A stretch of 64,000 bases of DNA, from assembly GCF_900107405.1 (NCBI RefSeq), contig NZ_FNPV01000004.1:270580-334579 (forward strand). Direction: 5' to 3'. Of the stretch, positions 35,888 through 44,076 are shown in pieces. Below the pieces are notes generated by a model. It made no database searches. It was given only the letters and a program-made list of their open reading frames with translations, and was not told the origin of the DNA. Origin of the DNA: Tindallia californiensis (lineage in GTDB: Bacteria; Bacillota; Clostridia; Peptostreptococcales; Tindalliaceae). Both the position numbers and the translations under genes were made by a program. The first letter of the stretch is position 1, and the number at the start of each line of letters is the position of its first letter.

Positions 35888-35916
35888 TTGCTAAGAAAGA
35901 AGACTTATGCTATAAT
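35888..35916 (+). promoter_or_regulatory. Sigma-A promoter of the TetR/CDF pair
   Basis: TTGCTA (35888-35893) and TATAAT (35911-35916) are separated by 17 bases. The site lies inside the longest possible reading frame of the regulator, which rules out its upstream start codons. Confidence 0.75.
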
Positions 35917-35917
35917 A

Positions 35918-35936
35918 ATGACTGAGAGTCAGTCAT
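35918..35936 (+). promoter_or_regulatory. Palindromic operator overlapping the transcription start
   Basis: ATGACTGA-GAG-TCAGTCAT is an eight-base perfect inverted repeat with a three-base centre. It starts one base after the -10 box and covers the expected start site. Size and position fit a TetR-type operator, so the downstream regulator probably represses itself and the efflux gene. Confidence 0.7.
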
Positions 35937-35968
35937 GGGAAGGATGGTCTATTATAGAAGAAAGAGAA

Positions 35969-36544
35969 GTGATAAATAGTAAAAAGAATAGGATTAGAGA
36001 AGCAGCCATTAAAGTGCTTTCACTAAAAGGTCTGGAAAAAACAAAGGTTTCTGATGTTGTAAAGGAAGCGGGAGTCGCACAAGGAACATTTTACTTATAT
36101 TACGATTCTAAAAATGCATTGGTACCTGATATTGCTGAGAAAATGTTGTTGCATATGTTAAAAGAAATGAAAGGCCGCATATCAGAGGAAGAACCGTTTC
36201 GAAACCAGCTGCAGAATATTATTGAAATTACTTTTGAGATAACCTATCTTTATCGGGATGTGTTAGGTCTATGCTACTCAGGAATGGCAACAACTGGTTT
36301 TTTTCAGGAATGGGAACAGATATATATACCATACTATGATTGGTTGGAAGAACGGATCGAGAAAGCACAACAGCGAAAAGATATCCGTCAGGATATGCAA
36401 CCATCGATGATTGCAAAAATATTGGTTGAATTAATGGAAGGCATTGCTGAACAGGCTTACCTGTTTGAGGGCAAAAAAGATAAGGTGGTCGATTATCAAA
36501 AAGATTTGATGAACTTTTCAATAACGGCATTGAAATGTGAGTAA
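35969..36544 (+). CDS. TetR-family transcriptional regulator
   Basis: About 191 residues from GTG 35969. The N-terminal helix-turn-helix is clear: RIREAAIKVLSLKG, then TKVSDVVKEAGVAQGTFYLYYDSKNALV. The C-terminal half is a helical ligand/dimer domain. The promoter at 35888-35916 and operator at 35918-35936 lie within the longer frame, so ATG 35870 and ATG 35918 are not usable starts. The GTG has only a weak purine-rich site upstream, so the exact start is uncertain. A cation-efflux gene follows 33 bases later and is the likely target. Confidence 0.85.
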   Translation: MINSKKNRIREAAIKVLSLKGLEKTKVSDVVKEAGVAQGTFYLYYDSKNALVPDIAEKMLLHMLKEMKGRISEEEPFRNQLQNIIEITFEITYLYRDVLGLCYSGMATTGFFQEWEQIYIPYYDWLEERIEKAQQRKDIRQDMQPSMIAKILVELMEGIAEQAYLFEGKKDKVVDYQKDLMNFSITALKCE

Positions 36545-36577
36545 GTTGATGGGAACATAAAAGAAAGGAAGTTATGT

Positions 36578-37522
36578 ATGGAAGCGGATGAAGCAGATGA
36601 AGCAGATCATGCGCAATTTATTAAAAAAATGATAAAAATGTCAATGGCAGGAACGATCCTATTTGCGGTTACAGGAATTTTTTGGGGCTACTTAACAAAT
36701 TCACGGATGATCCTCTTAGATGGGCTCTATTCATTTCTGGCGGTAGGATTATCCGGGATGTCCCTATGGGTTGTTAATTTTATCGAGAGAGAGACAGAAA
36801 GCGAAACAAAAAGATTTCCCTTTGGGAAAAACATGGCTGAACCGGCTATTATTTTCTTGAAATCTTTTGTTATGATTGGGCTGGTATTAACAACGGTCAC
36901 TTTTGCGATCCAAGATCTCTTGGGTGGTGGGCGTGAAGTAAAGATAAACTATACCTTGGTTTACGTAGGGTTTTCAGCTATGTTTTGTTTAATGGTTTTT
37001 GTATTTCTGCGTAGAAAAGGTAAAAATATACAGTCGGATATATTAAAGATGGAAGCGTTAGAATGGAAAACGGATGGGCTGATATCCCTAGGAAGTACGT
37101 TGGGATTTATGCTGGCAGGAGCACTTGGAAAAACACCTTTGGCTGGAATTGTTCCTTACATGGATCCCATTATGGTGCTGGTAATATCTTTATTTCTAAT
37201 AAAGGCACCTGTTCAGTCAATGCTTGGTGGATTTAGAGAGCTGATGCGCATGGCGCCGGAAGATAAAATGCAGCAAAAGATGAATAAAATAGTATCAGAA
37301 ATCAGAAATAAATATCGTTTTCGAGAATCTTTCTGTAGAGTTAGTAAAGTAGGAACAGCACTTTTTATTGAAATTGACTTTATTACCGATGACGGTACTC
37401 GTATTACTACCATTAAAGACACAGATGCTGTAAGGGAAGAAATTTACAAAGCATTACAGCCAATCCCTTATGATCCATGGTTAACGGTAAGCTTTACAGA
37501 AGATAAAAAATGGGCTATTTAG
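36578..37522 (+). CDS. Cation diffusion facilitator family transporter
   Basis: 314 residues with about six membrane helices. Helix 2 has LLDGLYSF and helix 5 TDGLISLGS, which carry the aspartates of the metal site. The C-terminal cytoplasmic domain (about 225-305) has the ferredoxin-like fold of the family. It probably exports a divalent metal; which one cannot be read from the sequence. The N-terminus holds a small acidic repeat (EADEADEADH). It is co-transcribed with the TetR gene. Confidence 0.85.
   Translation: MEADEADEADHAQFIKKMIKMSMAGTILFAVTGIFWGYLTNSRMILLDGLYSFLAVGLSGMSLWVVNFIERETESETKRFPFGKNMAEPAIIFLKSFVMIGLVLTTVTFAIQDLLGGGREVKINYTLVYVGFSAMFCLMVFVFLRRKGKNIQSDILKMEALEWKTDGLISLGSTLGFMLAGALGKTPLAGIVPYMDPIMVLVISLFLIKAPVQSMLGGFRELMRMAPEDKMQQKMNKIVSEIRNKYRFRESFCRVSKVGTALFIEIDFITDDGTRITTIKDTDAVREEIYKALQPIPYDPWLTVSFTEDKKWAI
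36581..36607 (+). repeat. Three tandem nine-base repeats in the transporter start
   Basis: GAAGCGGAT followed by two copies of GAAGCAGAT encodes Glu-Ala-Asp three times right after the start Met. In-frame gain or loss of copies would change only the acidic tail length. Confidence 0.8.
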
Positions 37523-37531
37523 AATAGTAGC

Positions 37532-37570
37532 AAAAAACAGCGTGAGGAATTTTCATTCACGCTGTTTTTT
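37532..37570. terminator. Bidirectional terminator between transporter and deacetylase
   Basis: AAAAAACAGCGTGA (37532-37545) and TCACGCTGTTTTTT (37557-37570) form a 14-base-pair stem with A/T runs built in, usable from both sides. Confidence 0.88.
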
Positions 37571-38537
37571 AATGGCCATGGACAATGTCTTGAAAACGAG
37601 AAAAGGAAATGTGATAAGTAATGCCATAACGACCGATTTGGAAAAGATTATCCCCGGGACGTGCTAATTTTTCTTGGGTAGTAAAGGCCATGCGGTAATC
37701 TTTTTTCTTCAATATTTCGATCAGATCATCATCTTTATGTCCATAAGGGTAGGCATAATAAGGACTTTTCAGCAAAGAGAGAGAAGTCCTTAAGTCTTCC
37801 TTTTGAGTCTTTTCACAGCTTTCAACTAACAGACTGTTTCCATTTTTTAAGTGATGCATATCATGGGAATGGTGTGCATATTCAAAAACGTCTCTGTTTT
37901 CTTGAATTTGATCCCAGGAAAGATAACTTAAAGTGTGAGGGTGAAAGCATTGTGTTGAATCTTCAATCTGAGAGGTAATTAAGAAGCTTGCAGCTCTTAA
38001 ATGATATTGACGTAAGATGTCTGCTGCATAAACGGCTTCACTTGAATAACCATCATCAAAGGTTATTAAGATGGAATTTTTGGGGATTTCAAGCTCACCC
38101 AAAAGAAACATCTCGGTTTCCTTTAATGTTAGTGCCGTAAAACCCTGGTCTGCTAAATAAGCCATTTGAATCTCGAAAATCTCTAGATTCAATACGGCTG
38201 CTTCTTCTAAAAAGATGTTTTCCGCTGCCGGTAATAAGTGATGGTACATGAGAACTGGAAGAAAATCAGCACTTCCTTGGCTTGTATCAAAATCACGTAT
38301 GCTTTCTTCATAAAGTATAGAAGGCTGTGATTTCCTCTCTTCCTGAGTATTGACACTGTTGATTTCATTGGAATTCATCGATTCAGAAGCTATGATTGCA
38401 TCCTTTGTAGAATGAGGATTTGACTGATTCTCGATAGGTAAAAATCCACCATTGACCTTCAGTGTTACCAGACTTATCAATACAAATAGCGAAGTTGCTA
38501 GAGTGATAATTAATTTCCTGCTGCTTTTAAGTAACAT
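37569..38537 (-). CDS. Membrane-anchored polysaccharide deacetylase (NodB domain)
   Basis: 322 residues. An N-terminal membrane helix (about 8-28) is followed by a linker (about 30-88) and a NodB-type domain. VLMYHHLLP starts the domain; ILITFDDGYSSE holds the catalytic Asp pair; YAHHSHDMHHLK provides the His metal ligands; SPYYAYPYGH is the conserved Arg/Pro region. It probably de-N-acetylates or otherwise edits envelope glycans. The terminator at 37532 closes it. Confidence 0.87.
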   Translation of the reverse strand: MLLKSSRKLIITLATSLFVLISLVTLKVNGGFLPIENQSNPHSTKDAIIASESMNSNEINSVNTQEERKSQPSILYEESIRDFDTSQGSADFLPVLMYHHLLPAAENIFLEEAAVLNLEIFEIQMAYLADQGFTALTLKETEMFLLGELEIPKNSILITFDDGYSSEAVYAADILRQYHLRAASFLITSQIEDSTQCFHPHTLSYLSWDQIQENRDVFEYAHHSHDMHHLKNGNSLLVESCEKTQKEDLRTSLSLLKSPYYAYPYGHKDDDLIEILKKKDYRMAFTTQEKLARPGDNLFQIGRYGITYHISFSRFQDIVHGH

Positions 38538-38696
38538 TGAGAGACACCTCCTTACACATTATTTTGTGGTTTGTTGGATAAACGTTATTCAGTATTATAT
38601 TGGAAGATTGTGACAGATTTGTGATGGAATGGAGGACATTTAGTGGAAATGAAAGAAAAAACCAAGGAGATTGCCCTTGATTTTTTGAGTTTTTTA

Positions 38697-39236
38697 CTAG
38701 TGTACCAGTGATTCAATAGAATTTTTCACCTTTCCGAATCCCAGCTCATGTTCTACGGTAAAGCTTTGAATTGTTTGAGAAGTATTTGTTATAGGAGCAT
38801 CAACAATTTCTTCCAGATCTTCCAAGAAAACCCCTTCATTTAAGACCTCTTGAAAAGTTGTATTTCCCTTTATTTCAAAACCGTCACTCTCCTTTTCCAG
38901 CTCCAGCTGCTGGCCGATCTTTTCCCAGTCCGGGGCGTCATAAGACCCAGGTTCAATTCGATGCTCACGAATATATACCGATTGTTCTTCTGAAAGAGTG
39001 CCTTTTTCTTCCAGTAAGTCTACAGCAGAAGGGAGGAGATAAGTAGGCTCATCCAGTTCATAGGGAACACCGGTGTAAAGGGCTACAAACCATTTTACTG
39101 ATCTGTTCCCTATTACAGGTCTTCTCAAAATAGTCGGAGTTTGTTTTTGGACGCAAAAAAAAGTAAAGCCCCTCCCTTTTACTGGAAGAGGCCTTGAAAT
39201 AAGTGGATAATACAGCAGGACTAAAGGTACGGACAT
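38697..39236 (-). CDS. Unrecognised protein, possibly a remnant; true start unclear
   Basis: The open frame gives up to 179 residues, but the first 30 or so overlap the terminator of the upstream BaeRF gene and are probably not translated. TTG 39128 would give 143 residues, with no ribosome binding site. From about residue 48 the composition looks protein-like. The last 70 residues (IKGNTTFQEVLNEG...LGFGKVKNSIESL) recall the helical tail found after membrane domains in some 4Fe-4S or DUF4405 proteins. This may be the surviving C-terminus of such a gene. No membrane segment remains. Confidence 0.4.
   Translation of the reverse strand: MSVPLVLLYYPLISRPLPVKGRGFTFFCVQKQTPTILRRPVIGNRSVKWFVALYTGVPYELDEPTYLLPSAVDLLEEKGTLSEEQSVYIREHRIEPGSYDAPDWEKIGQQLELEKESDGFEIKGNTTFQEVLNEGVFLEDLEEIVDAPITNTSQTIQSFTVEHELGFGKVKNSIESLVH
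39155..39183 (-). terminator. Terminator of the BaeRF-family gene
   Basis: On the minus strand AGTAAA (39183-39178) pairs with TTTACT (39167-39162) around a G-rich loop, followed by seven T (39161-39155). An alternative stem pairs CCTCTTCC (39191-39184) with GGGAGGGG (39176-39169). Confidence 0.6.
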
Positions 39237-39246
39237 AAGCTTAGCA

Positions 39247-40401
39247 TTAGTAACGGAATATTGCAGCTAGGTCGCTGTCTCCAGGCATTTCTTCTGAAGG
39301 AAGCACATAAACACTACCGCCATTTAGATACGTTTGCTGAGCCGCCAAATTAAATAAGTCTTTATTTTCTGGTGCAGGCTCTTCATCCAAAAAGACTTTA
39401 GTAGCATTGTCATTGACAGTTCCCCAGCACTGAGTCCCTTTTGAAACAAAAATGGTTTCAATTCTTCCATGCAAAGCTGCCAGTACAATGTCTTCTAATT
39501 GACGAGAAGCTCTACCAGTTCCTTCGAGTTCTGCAAATTGATGAAGTGCTTTTTCTTGTGATTGTTGATAGAGAGGTAGAATGACTTTTAAGGATTCTTG
39601 ATGAAGCTTCTTGAGGGTCATATCTTCAGGGTTGCCTGTGATGCCAGCATCTACCAGTTTGGGATAAGTGTTGGCTTCCCGATAGATGGGAAACAAGTAT
39701 TCGACGCCTGCTAAAACTAACGGCGATTCTGGTTGTGTCATTTTTTCCTGAATTCCTTTATCTACCTTGTGAAAAAATTGCAATAAATCTTTCTTAGTAT
39801 TCTCCATACCAAATCCTTGACCATGGAAGGAAGCGGCTCGCTTCCCGTCACCTCCCTGTGGTGTGCGAGTGTTAAACTGCAACTGTTTTTCTAAGTCATC
39901 GTAACGAAGAGCTTCGCTAAGGCTTTCGGGAATGCCATCCAGATCTAATGGATAGATGCTATGAGGCGATCCTTGAAAAAGACGAATTTGATTTTGGCTC
40001 AGCGTTAACAGATAAAACTGATGATCTTGTGTTAAGAGAGGCATTAAAGGTTTTAGATGAAACTGTTGGCCGACCTCTGTAATCATGTTAAAACTTAAGG
40101 GTAAACGGTAATATCGAAACTCATTGGGACTGACAAAAATAGCAAGTCCGTCTTGTTGATGGCTCCAAAAAATGCTATCGTTTAAGAGTGTATCAATAGG
40201 GCTGAGTAGTTTAGAAAATTCGCTATGTCGGTAACCGCTTTCTTTCAGTTGTTCCTCGGCTTGTCGAGTCAGATTTTTTAAGCGAATTCGATTTTGCTGG
40301 GCTTCTGTACCGATGGGATCGGTTGGTAAGAAAAAAGAAATACAGGGACTTTCTTTGATATTCATTAGCTCTTGCAAGTCTTCCTTAGTGAATGATTTCA
40401 T
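39247..40401 (-). CDS. BaeRF-family protein (bacterial archaeo-eukaryotic release factor-like)
   Basis: 384 residues, soluble. The opening LMNIKESPCISFFLPTDPIGTEAQQNRIRLKNLTRQAE is characteristic of the BaeRF/Host_attach-related families. A middle domain (about 115-245) and a C-terminal eRF1 domain 3-like portion (about 255-380, DIVLAALHGRIETIFVSKGTQCWG) follow. Such proteins are proposed to act in ribosome rescue or stress, but function is not settled. The start has AAGGGGGAG upstream. A sigma-B-like promoter precedes it. Confidence 0.75.
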   Translation of the reverse strand: MKSFTKEDLQELMNIKESPCISFFLPTDPIGTEAQQNRIRLKNLTRQAEEQLKESGYRHSEFSKLLSPIDTLLNDSIFWSHQQDGLAIFVSPNEFRYYRLPLSFNMITEVGQQFHLKPLMPLLTQDHQFYLLTLSQNQIRLFQGSPHSIYPLDLDGIPESLSEALRYDDLEKQLQFNTRTPQGGDGKRAASFHGQGFGMENTKKDLLQFFHKVDKGIQEKMTQPESPLVLAGVEYLFPIYREANTYPKLVDAGITGNPEDMTLKKLHQESLKVILPLYQQSQEKALHQFAELEGTGRASRQLEDIVLAALHGRIETIFVSKGTQCWGTVNDNATKVFLDEEPAPENKDLFNLAAQQTYLNGGSVYVLPSEEMPGDSDLAAIFRY

Positions 40402-40449
40402 TTGGCTCCCCCTTTACAAATAAGATTCATTTACTTATTTCTTTATACA

Positions 40450-40475
40450 TTACCCGAATCGTCTGTTTGCTAAAC
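40450..40475 (-). promoter_or_regulatory. Sigma-B-like promoter of the BaeRF-family gene
   Basis: On the minus strand GTTTAG (40475-40470), 14 bases and GGGTAA (40455-40450) closely match the sigma-B consensus. The gene starts about 49 bases downstream. Confidence 0.55.
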
Positions 40476-40671
40476 GCTATGATAAGAAGCCAGTCTGGAG
40501 ATATTATCCAGTAAGCTTTGAAATAATTGAATTTAGAGAGTCAGGAAAACACCTTCTTTCTTTAACGAATTTATTGTATAATGTGAATAATCGCAATAAA
40601 ACGAGTGGATTCCTGAAAGGTGAATAGGGTATATAAAGGATAGAAACGTAAAAAGAAAAAAGGAGCGTACT

Positions 40672-42240
40672 ATGGACGCAATATCCTTGCTTTTAAAAGC
40701 GACTCACGATATAACAGCCCTCATGGACGTTGGAGATGATGGCAAAGTTCGCTACAATCAAATTAATAAAGCATATAGTGACGTAACAGGACTGGCGCCT
40801 GAAGAGGTAATGGGAAAAACACCGGAAGAGGTGTATGGAGAAATTCATGGTACGCTATTATCTTCTTATTATGAGCCTTGCATTCAAGAGAAAAAAACGG
40901 TTCATTATCAAGCTACGGTCAATGTTCTTGGTGATATTCGACAAGTGGAAACAAGGCTTACCCCCATTATAAAAGGAGAAAAGGTGGTTCAGGTTCTTAG
41001 TTGTGCCCAGGATAAAACGGATCAGCGTCGGATGGAAGAACGGTTTAGTCGTTTTTATAGTTTATCGGTTGAAATGATGTGCATTCTGGATAAAAGTGGA
41101 TTTATTTTAGATATTAATGAAGCTTGGGTAAAAAAATTTCATGTTCAGCATAAAGAACTGTTATCAAAAAACATTATTGACTGGATCCACCCGGAAGATA
41201 TTAATATGTTTGAATCGGCGATGCAAAAGGTGGTAACCGGCCATAAGAAAGAAAATTTGGAGACTCGAATCAAAATTGGAAAACAGGCCTATCGATGGGT
41301 TTCGTGGAGTGTCGTCATATCGATAGAAGAAAATGTTTTGTACGCAACAGCACGAGACATTAATGAACAAAAGAAAGCGAAAGCTCAGGTAGATGAACAA
41401 AGAAAATTTATGGAAACACTTTTCAAAAACTCTTCAGATGGGATTGTTTTATTTGATCATCATCATCGGGTCATTGATATTAACGATTCTTTCAAAAATA
41501 TTTTTGGATACAGCATAGATGAAATTAAGGGGAAAGACGTTGATGATGTTGTCTGTAACAATGAATCAAGGGGAGAAGCTGAAAAAATAACAGAAGCTGT
41601 AATGGATGGTGAAAATATAGTCACGGAAGGGATTCGCTACAGTCGGGATCATAAAAAAAAGTACCTAAAGATAAAAGGAATGCTGGTAACGATTGATAAT
41701 GAAGCCAAAGGTGGTTTTGGCATATATACAGATATAACAAAGCAAAAGGAAGATGAAGAAGAATTACGTTATCTTAGTTTTCACGATAAATTGACAGGTC
41801 TGTATAATCGTGCCTATTTTGAAAAGGAAGCCCTGCGGATGGATCAGGGTGAGTACGTACCAATTACAGTTATGATAGGTGATATCGACAATTTGAAACT
41901 AGCAAATGACAGATATGGTCATTTTGTAGGAGATGAGCTTCTGATACGGATTAGCCGGATCTTGGAGAAAAGTTGTCGAAAGTCGGATGTTGTTGCTCGC
42001 TGGGGCGGGGATGAGTTTGCAATACTTTTGCCAAATACAGATAAAGATCAGGCAAAAATCATTCTTCGTCGAATCAAAGAAAACTGTGAAGAGGATTCCT
42101 TTGATCCGGTAAGACTTAGCATATCAATGGGAATGGCTGTTAAGGAAAAGAAAGAAGAGTCTCTAAACAGTTTGATTCAGAAGGCAGAGAAAGCAATGTA
42201 TCTGGCAAAAGGGAGAAAAATTCAGTCTTTTAAAAGTTAG
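40672..42240 (+). CDS. Diguanylate cyclase with three PAS domains
   Basis: 522 residues, cytoplasmic. PAS domains lie at about 8-120, 128-240 and 245-362 (ISLLLKATHD..., SVEMMCILDKSGFILDIN, SSDGIVLFDHHHRVIDIN). The GGDEF domain (about 365-520) has HDKLTGLYNRAYFEKE and an intact active loop, ARWGGDEFAILLP, so it should make cyclic di-GMP. There is no membrane segment, so the signal is internal. A TATAAT at 40577-40582 may drive it, but its -35 is poor. The HD-GYP gene two genes downstream could be its opponent. Confidence 0.9.
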   Translation: MDAISLLLKATHDITALMDVGDDGKVRYNQINKAYSDVTGLAPEEVMGKTPEEVYGEIHGTLLSSYYEPCIQEKKTVHYQATVNVLGDIRQVETRLTPIIKGEKVVQVLSCAQDKTDQRRMEERFSRFYSLSVEMMCILDKSGFILDINEAWVKKFHVQHKELLSKNIIDWIHPEDINMFESAMQKVVTGHKKENLETRIKIGKQAYRWVSWSVVISIEENVLYATARDINEQKKAKAQVDEQRKFMETLFKNSSDGIVLFDHHHRVIDINDSFKNIFGYSIDEIKGKDVDDVVCNNESRGEAEKITEAVMDGENIVTEGIRYSRDHKKKYLKIKGMLVTIDNEAKGGFGIYTDITKQKEDEEELRYLSFHDKLTGLYNRAYFEKEALRMDQGEYVPITVMIGDIDNLKLANDRYGHFVGDELLIRISRILEKSCRKSDVVARWGGDEFAILLPNTDKDQAKIILRRIKENCEEDSFDPVRLSISMGMAVKEKKEESLNSLIQKAEKAMYLAKGRKIQSFKS

Positions 42241-42312
42241 TTTAGAAGGTAGTAAAACACTTGAAGAATGCGATATAATGAAATGAAGGATGATTGATAA
42301 AGGAGGAAAATC

Positions 42313-42885
42313 ATGATTAAGGAATTAGTAATGAAAAACCGCACTTATCGAAGATTTGATCAAAAGGAAGAGATAAAAAAACAGCAGCTGATAGAATGGG
42401 TTGATCTAGCGCGGATGACCAGCTCTGGGCAAAACAACCAACCATTGAAATACTATTTGTCTTGTGAAAAGGAATCTAATCAATTGATTTTTCCACACTT
42501 GAAGTGGGCAGGTGCATTAAAGGACTGGGATGGACCTTCGGAGGGCGAAAAGCCGTCGGCCTATATCGTAATGCTAGCCGATACGAAAATTAGTAACCAT
42601 TACTGGTGGGATCATGGGTTGGCAGCACAAACCATCTTATTGGCAGCGACAGAAGCCGGTTATGGTGGCTGTATGTTTGGATCGGTGGATAGAGCAAATC
42701 TGGCAAGAGAGATTGATTTGCCACAACAGTATGAAATCATTATGGTAATAGCTATAGGGAAACCTGTGGAAAATGTTGTGATGGTTCCAGTGGAAGAAAA
42801 CGGCGATATGAAATATTATCGCGACCAGGAAGGAAATCATTACGTGCCTAAGAGATCTCTAGAGGAAATTATCTTAAATAAATAG
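42313..42885 (+). CDS. Nitroreductase-family flavoprotein
   Basis: 190 residues. The FMN-binding start VMKNRTYRRFDQK is followed by ARMTSSGQNNQPLKYYLS. The middle has WDHGLAAQTILLAATEAGYGGCMFGS and the end VIAIGKPVENVVMVPV. This is the short nitroreductase fold that reduces nitro compounds, quinones or flavins with NAD(P)H. The natural substrate cannot be assigned. AAAGGAGG precedes the ATG and the HD-GYP gene follows after 29 bases. Confidence 0.88.
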   Translation: MIKELVMKNRTYRRFDQKEEIKKQQLIEWVDLARMTSSGQNNQPLKYYLSCEKESNQLIFPHLKWAGALKDWDGPSEGEKPSAYIVMLADTKISNHYWWDHGLAAQTILLAATEAGYGGCMFGSVDRANLAREIDLPQQYEIIMVIAIGKPVENVVMVPVEENGDMKYYRDQEGNHYVPKRSLEEIILNK

Positions 42886-42914
42886 ATATTAAGAAATGTA
42901 CAGGGGGAAGCGTT

Positions 42915-44033
42915 ATGGGAGAGGTAATATATCCGCAATCCAAGACGGTTATGATCAGTGAACTGGAAGCTGGAATGATGGTGGACCAGGATATTTACAG
43001 CAAGCAGGGAATGGTACTTATACCAAAGGGGCAATTAATAGAAGATGTGGAACGGATTATCGAAATGTTGATGCAACATGAGGTGATGATGTTTAATGTT
43101 CGCTTGCCTCAGGTGGTACAATCTGACGATCAACAACCAACGGCAATAAGGATGGAAAAAGTAGAAACAAAGCAGGAAAAACAAGTAAAAGAGTTTATTA
43201 AAAACTTTGATGAACAGTGCGAAAATCTAAAGGATGAGTTTCAAAAAATATTGCTAAACCAGGAAGTTCCCCAAGAAGCAATAGAAGAACGGTTGAAGGA
43301 TACTTTGGTAGCCTTTGATGCGGATATAAACGTGATTCAATTAATGCAGAAAGTGAGAAATATGGATGATGCTACCTATACCCATTCACATAATGTAGCC
43401 CTGACTAGTCATTTGATTGGACGCTGGCTAGGGATAGGTGATGATGAATTGACAGAACTGACAATGACAGCTTTGCTAATTGATATAGGAAAAATGAAAG
43501 TACCGGAAAAAGTCATGAACCTAAAGAGAAATTTGACGGATCCGGAGTACGAAGAAGTAAAAAAGCACGTGGTGTATAGCTATGAAGCAATAAAAAGGTT
43601 TGATTTTTTATCCGATAAGGTGTTAAAAGGAATACTTCATCATCATGAAAGAATGGATGGAAGTGGATATCCAAAAGGACTAAAAGGAAATGAAATCCCT
43701 TATTTCTCACGTATTATTGCCATTGCTGATGTTTACAATGCGATGACTTCCAGAAGACCTTATCGTGAAAAAATGACACCCTTTGAAGTGATTCAAATTT
43801 TAGAAACAGAATATACAGAAAAACTTGATCCATCCATTTTATATCTATTCTTAAATCGGATAGGGACACTGTTTATTGGTCAGCAAGTTTTATTAGAAGA
43901 TATGCGAAAAGGCGAAATCATTTTTGTTCCTAAAAACCAGATTTATCGACCAATGATACGGTTAGAAGATAATACGGTGCTAGATTTAGCGCAGAAAGAG
44001 AATCGTGGAATTAGAATTGAAGAATTTGCTTAG
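42915..44033 (+). CDS. HD-GYP domain protein with altered HD dyad
   Basis: 372 residues. An N-terminal helical region of about 150 residues is followed by an HD-GYP domain. HSHNVALTSHLIG, HVVYSYEAIKRF, HHHERMDGSGYPKG and ADVYNAMTSRRPYREKM are all present. The HD dyad itself reads LLIDIGK (Ile189-Asp190) instead of LLHDIGK, so one metal ligand is missing. It may still bind metal by neighbours, or act as a cyclic di-GMP sensor rather than a phosphodiesterase. GGGGGAAGCG precedes the ATG. Confidence 0.85.
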   Translation: MGEVIYPQSKTVMISELEAGMMVDQDIYSKQGMVLIPKGQLIEDVERIIEMLMQHEVMMFNVRLPQVVQSDDQQPTAIRMEKVETKQEKQVKEFIKNFDEQCENLKDEFQKILLNQEVPQEAIEERLKDTLVAFDADINVIQLMQKVRNMDDATYTHSHNVALTSHLIGRWLGIGDDELTELTMTALLIDIGKMKVPEKVMNLKRNLTDPEYEEVKKHVVYSYEAIKRFDFLSDKVLKGILHHHERMDGSGYPKGLKGNEIPYFSRIIAIADVYNAMTSRRPYREKMTPFEVIQILETEYTEKLDPSILYLFLNRIGTLFIGQQVLLEDMRKGEIIFVPKNQIYRPMIRLEDNTVLDLAQKENRGIRIEEFA

Positions 44034-44051
44034 CATCGTAAGCATAAAAGA

Positions 44052-44076
44052 AGGAGATTGCTATTAGCAATCTCCT
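44052..44076. terminator. Eleven-base-pair hairpin between convergent genes
   Basis: AGGAGATTGCT (44052-44062) and AGCAATCTCCT (44066-44076) form a perfect stem with a three-base loop. The T tract is weak on both strands. It overlaps the stop codon of the permease gene. Confidence 0.65.
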
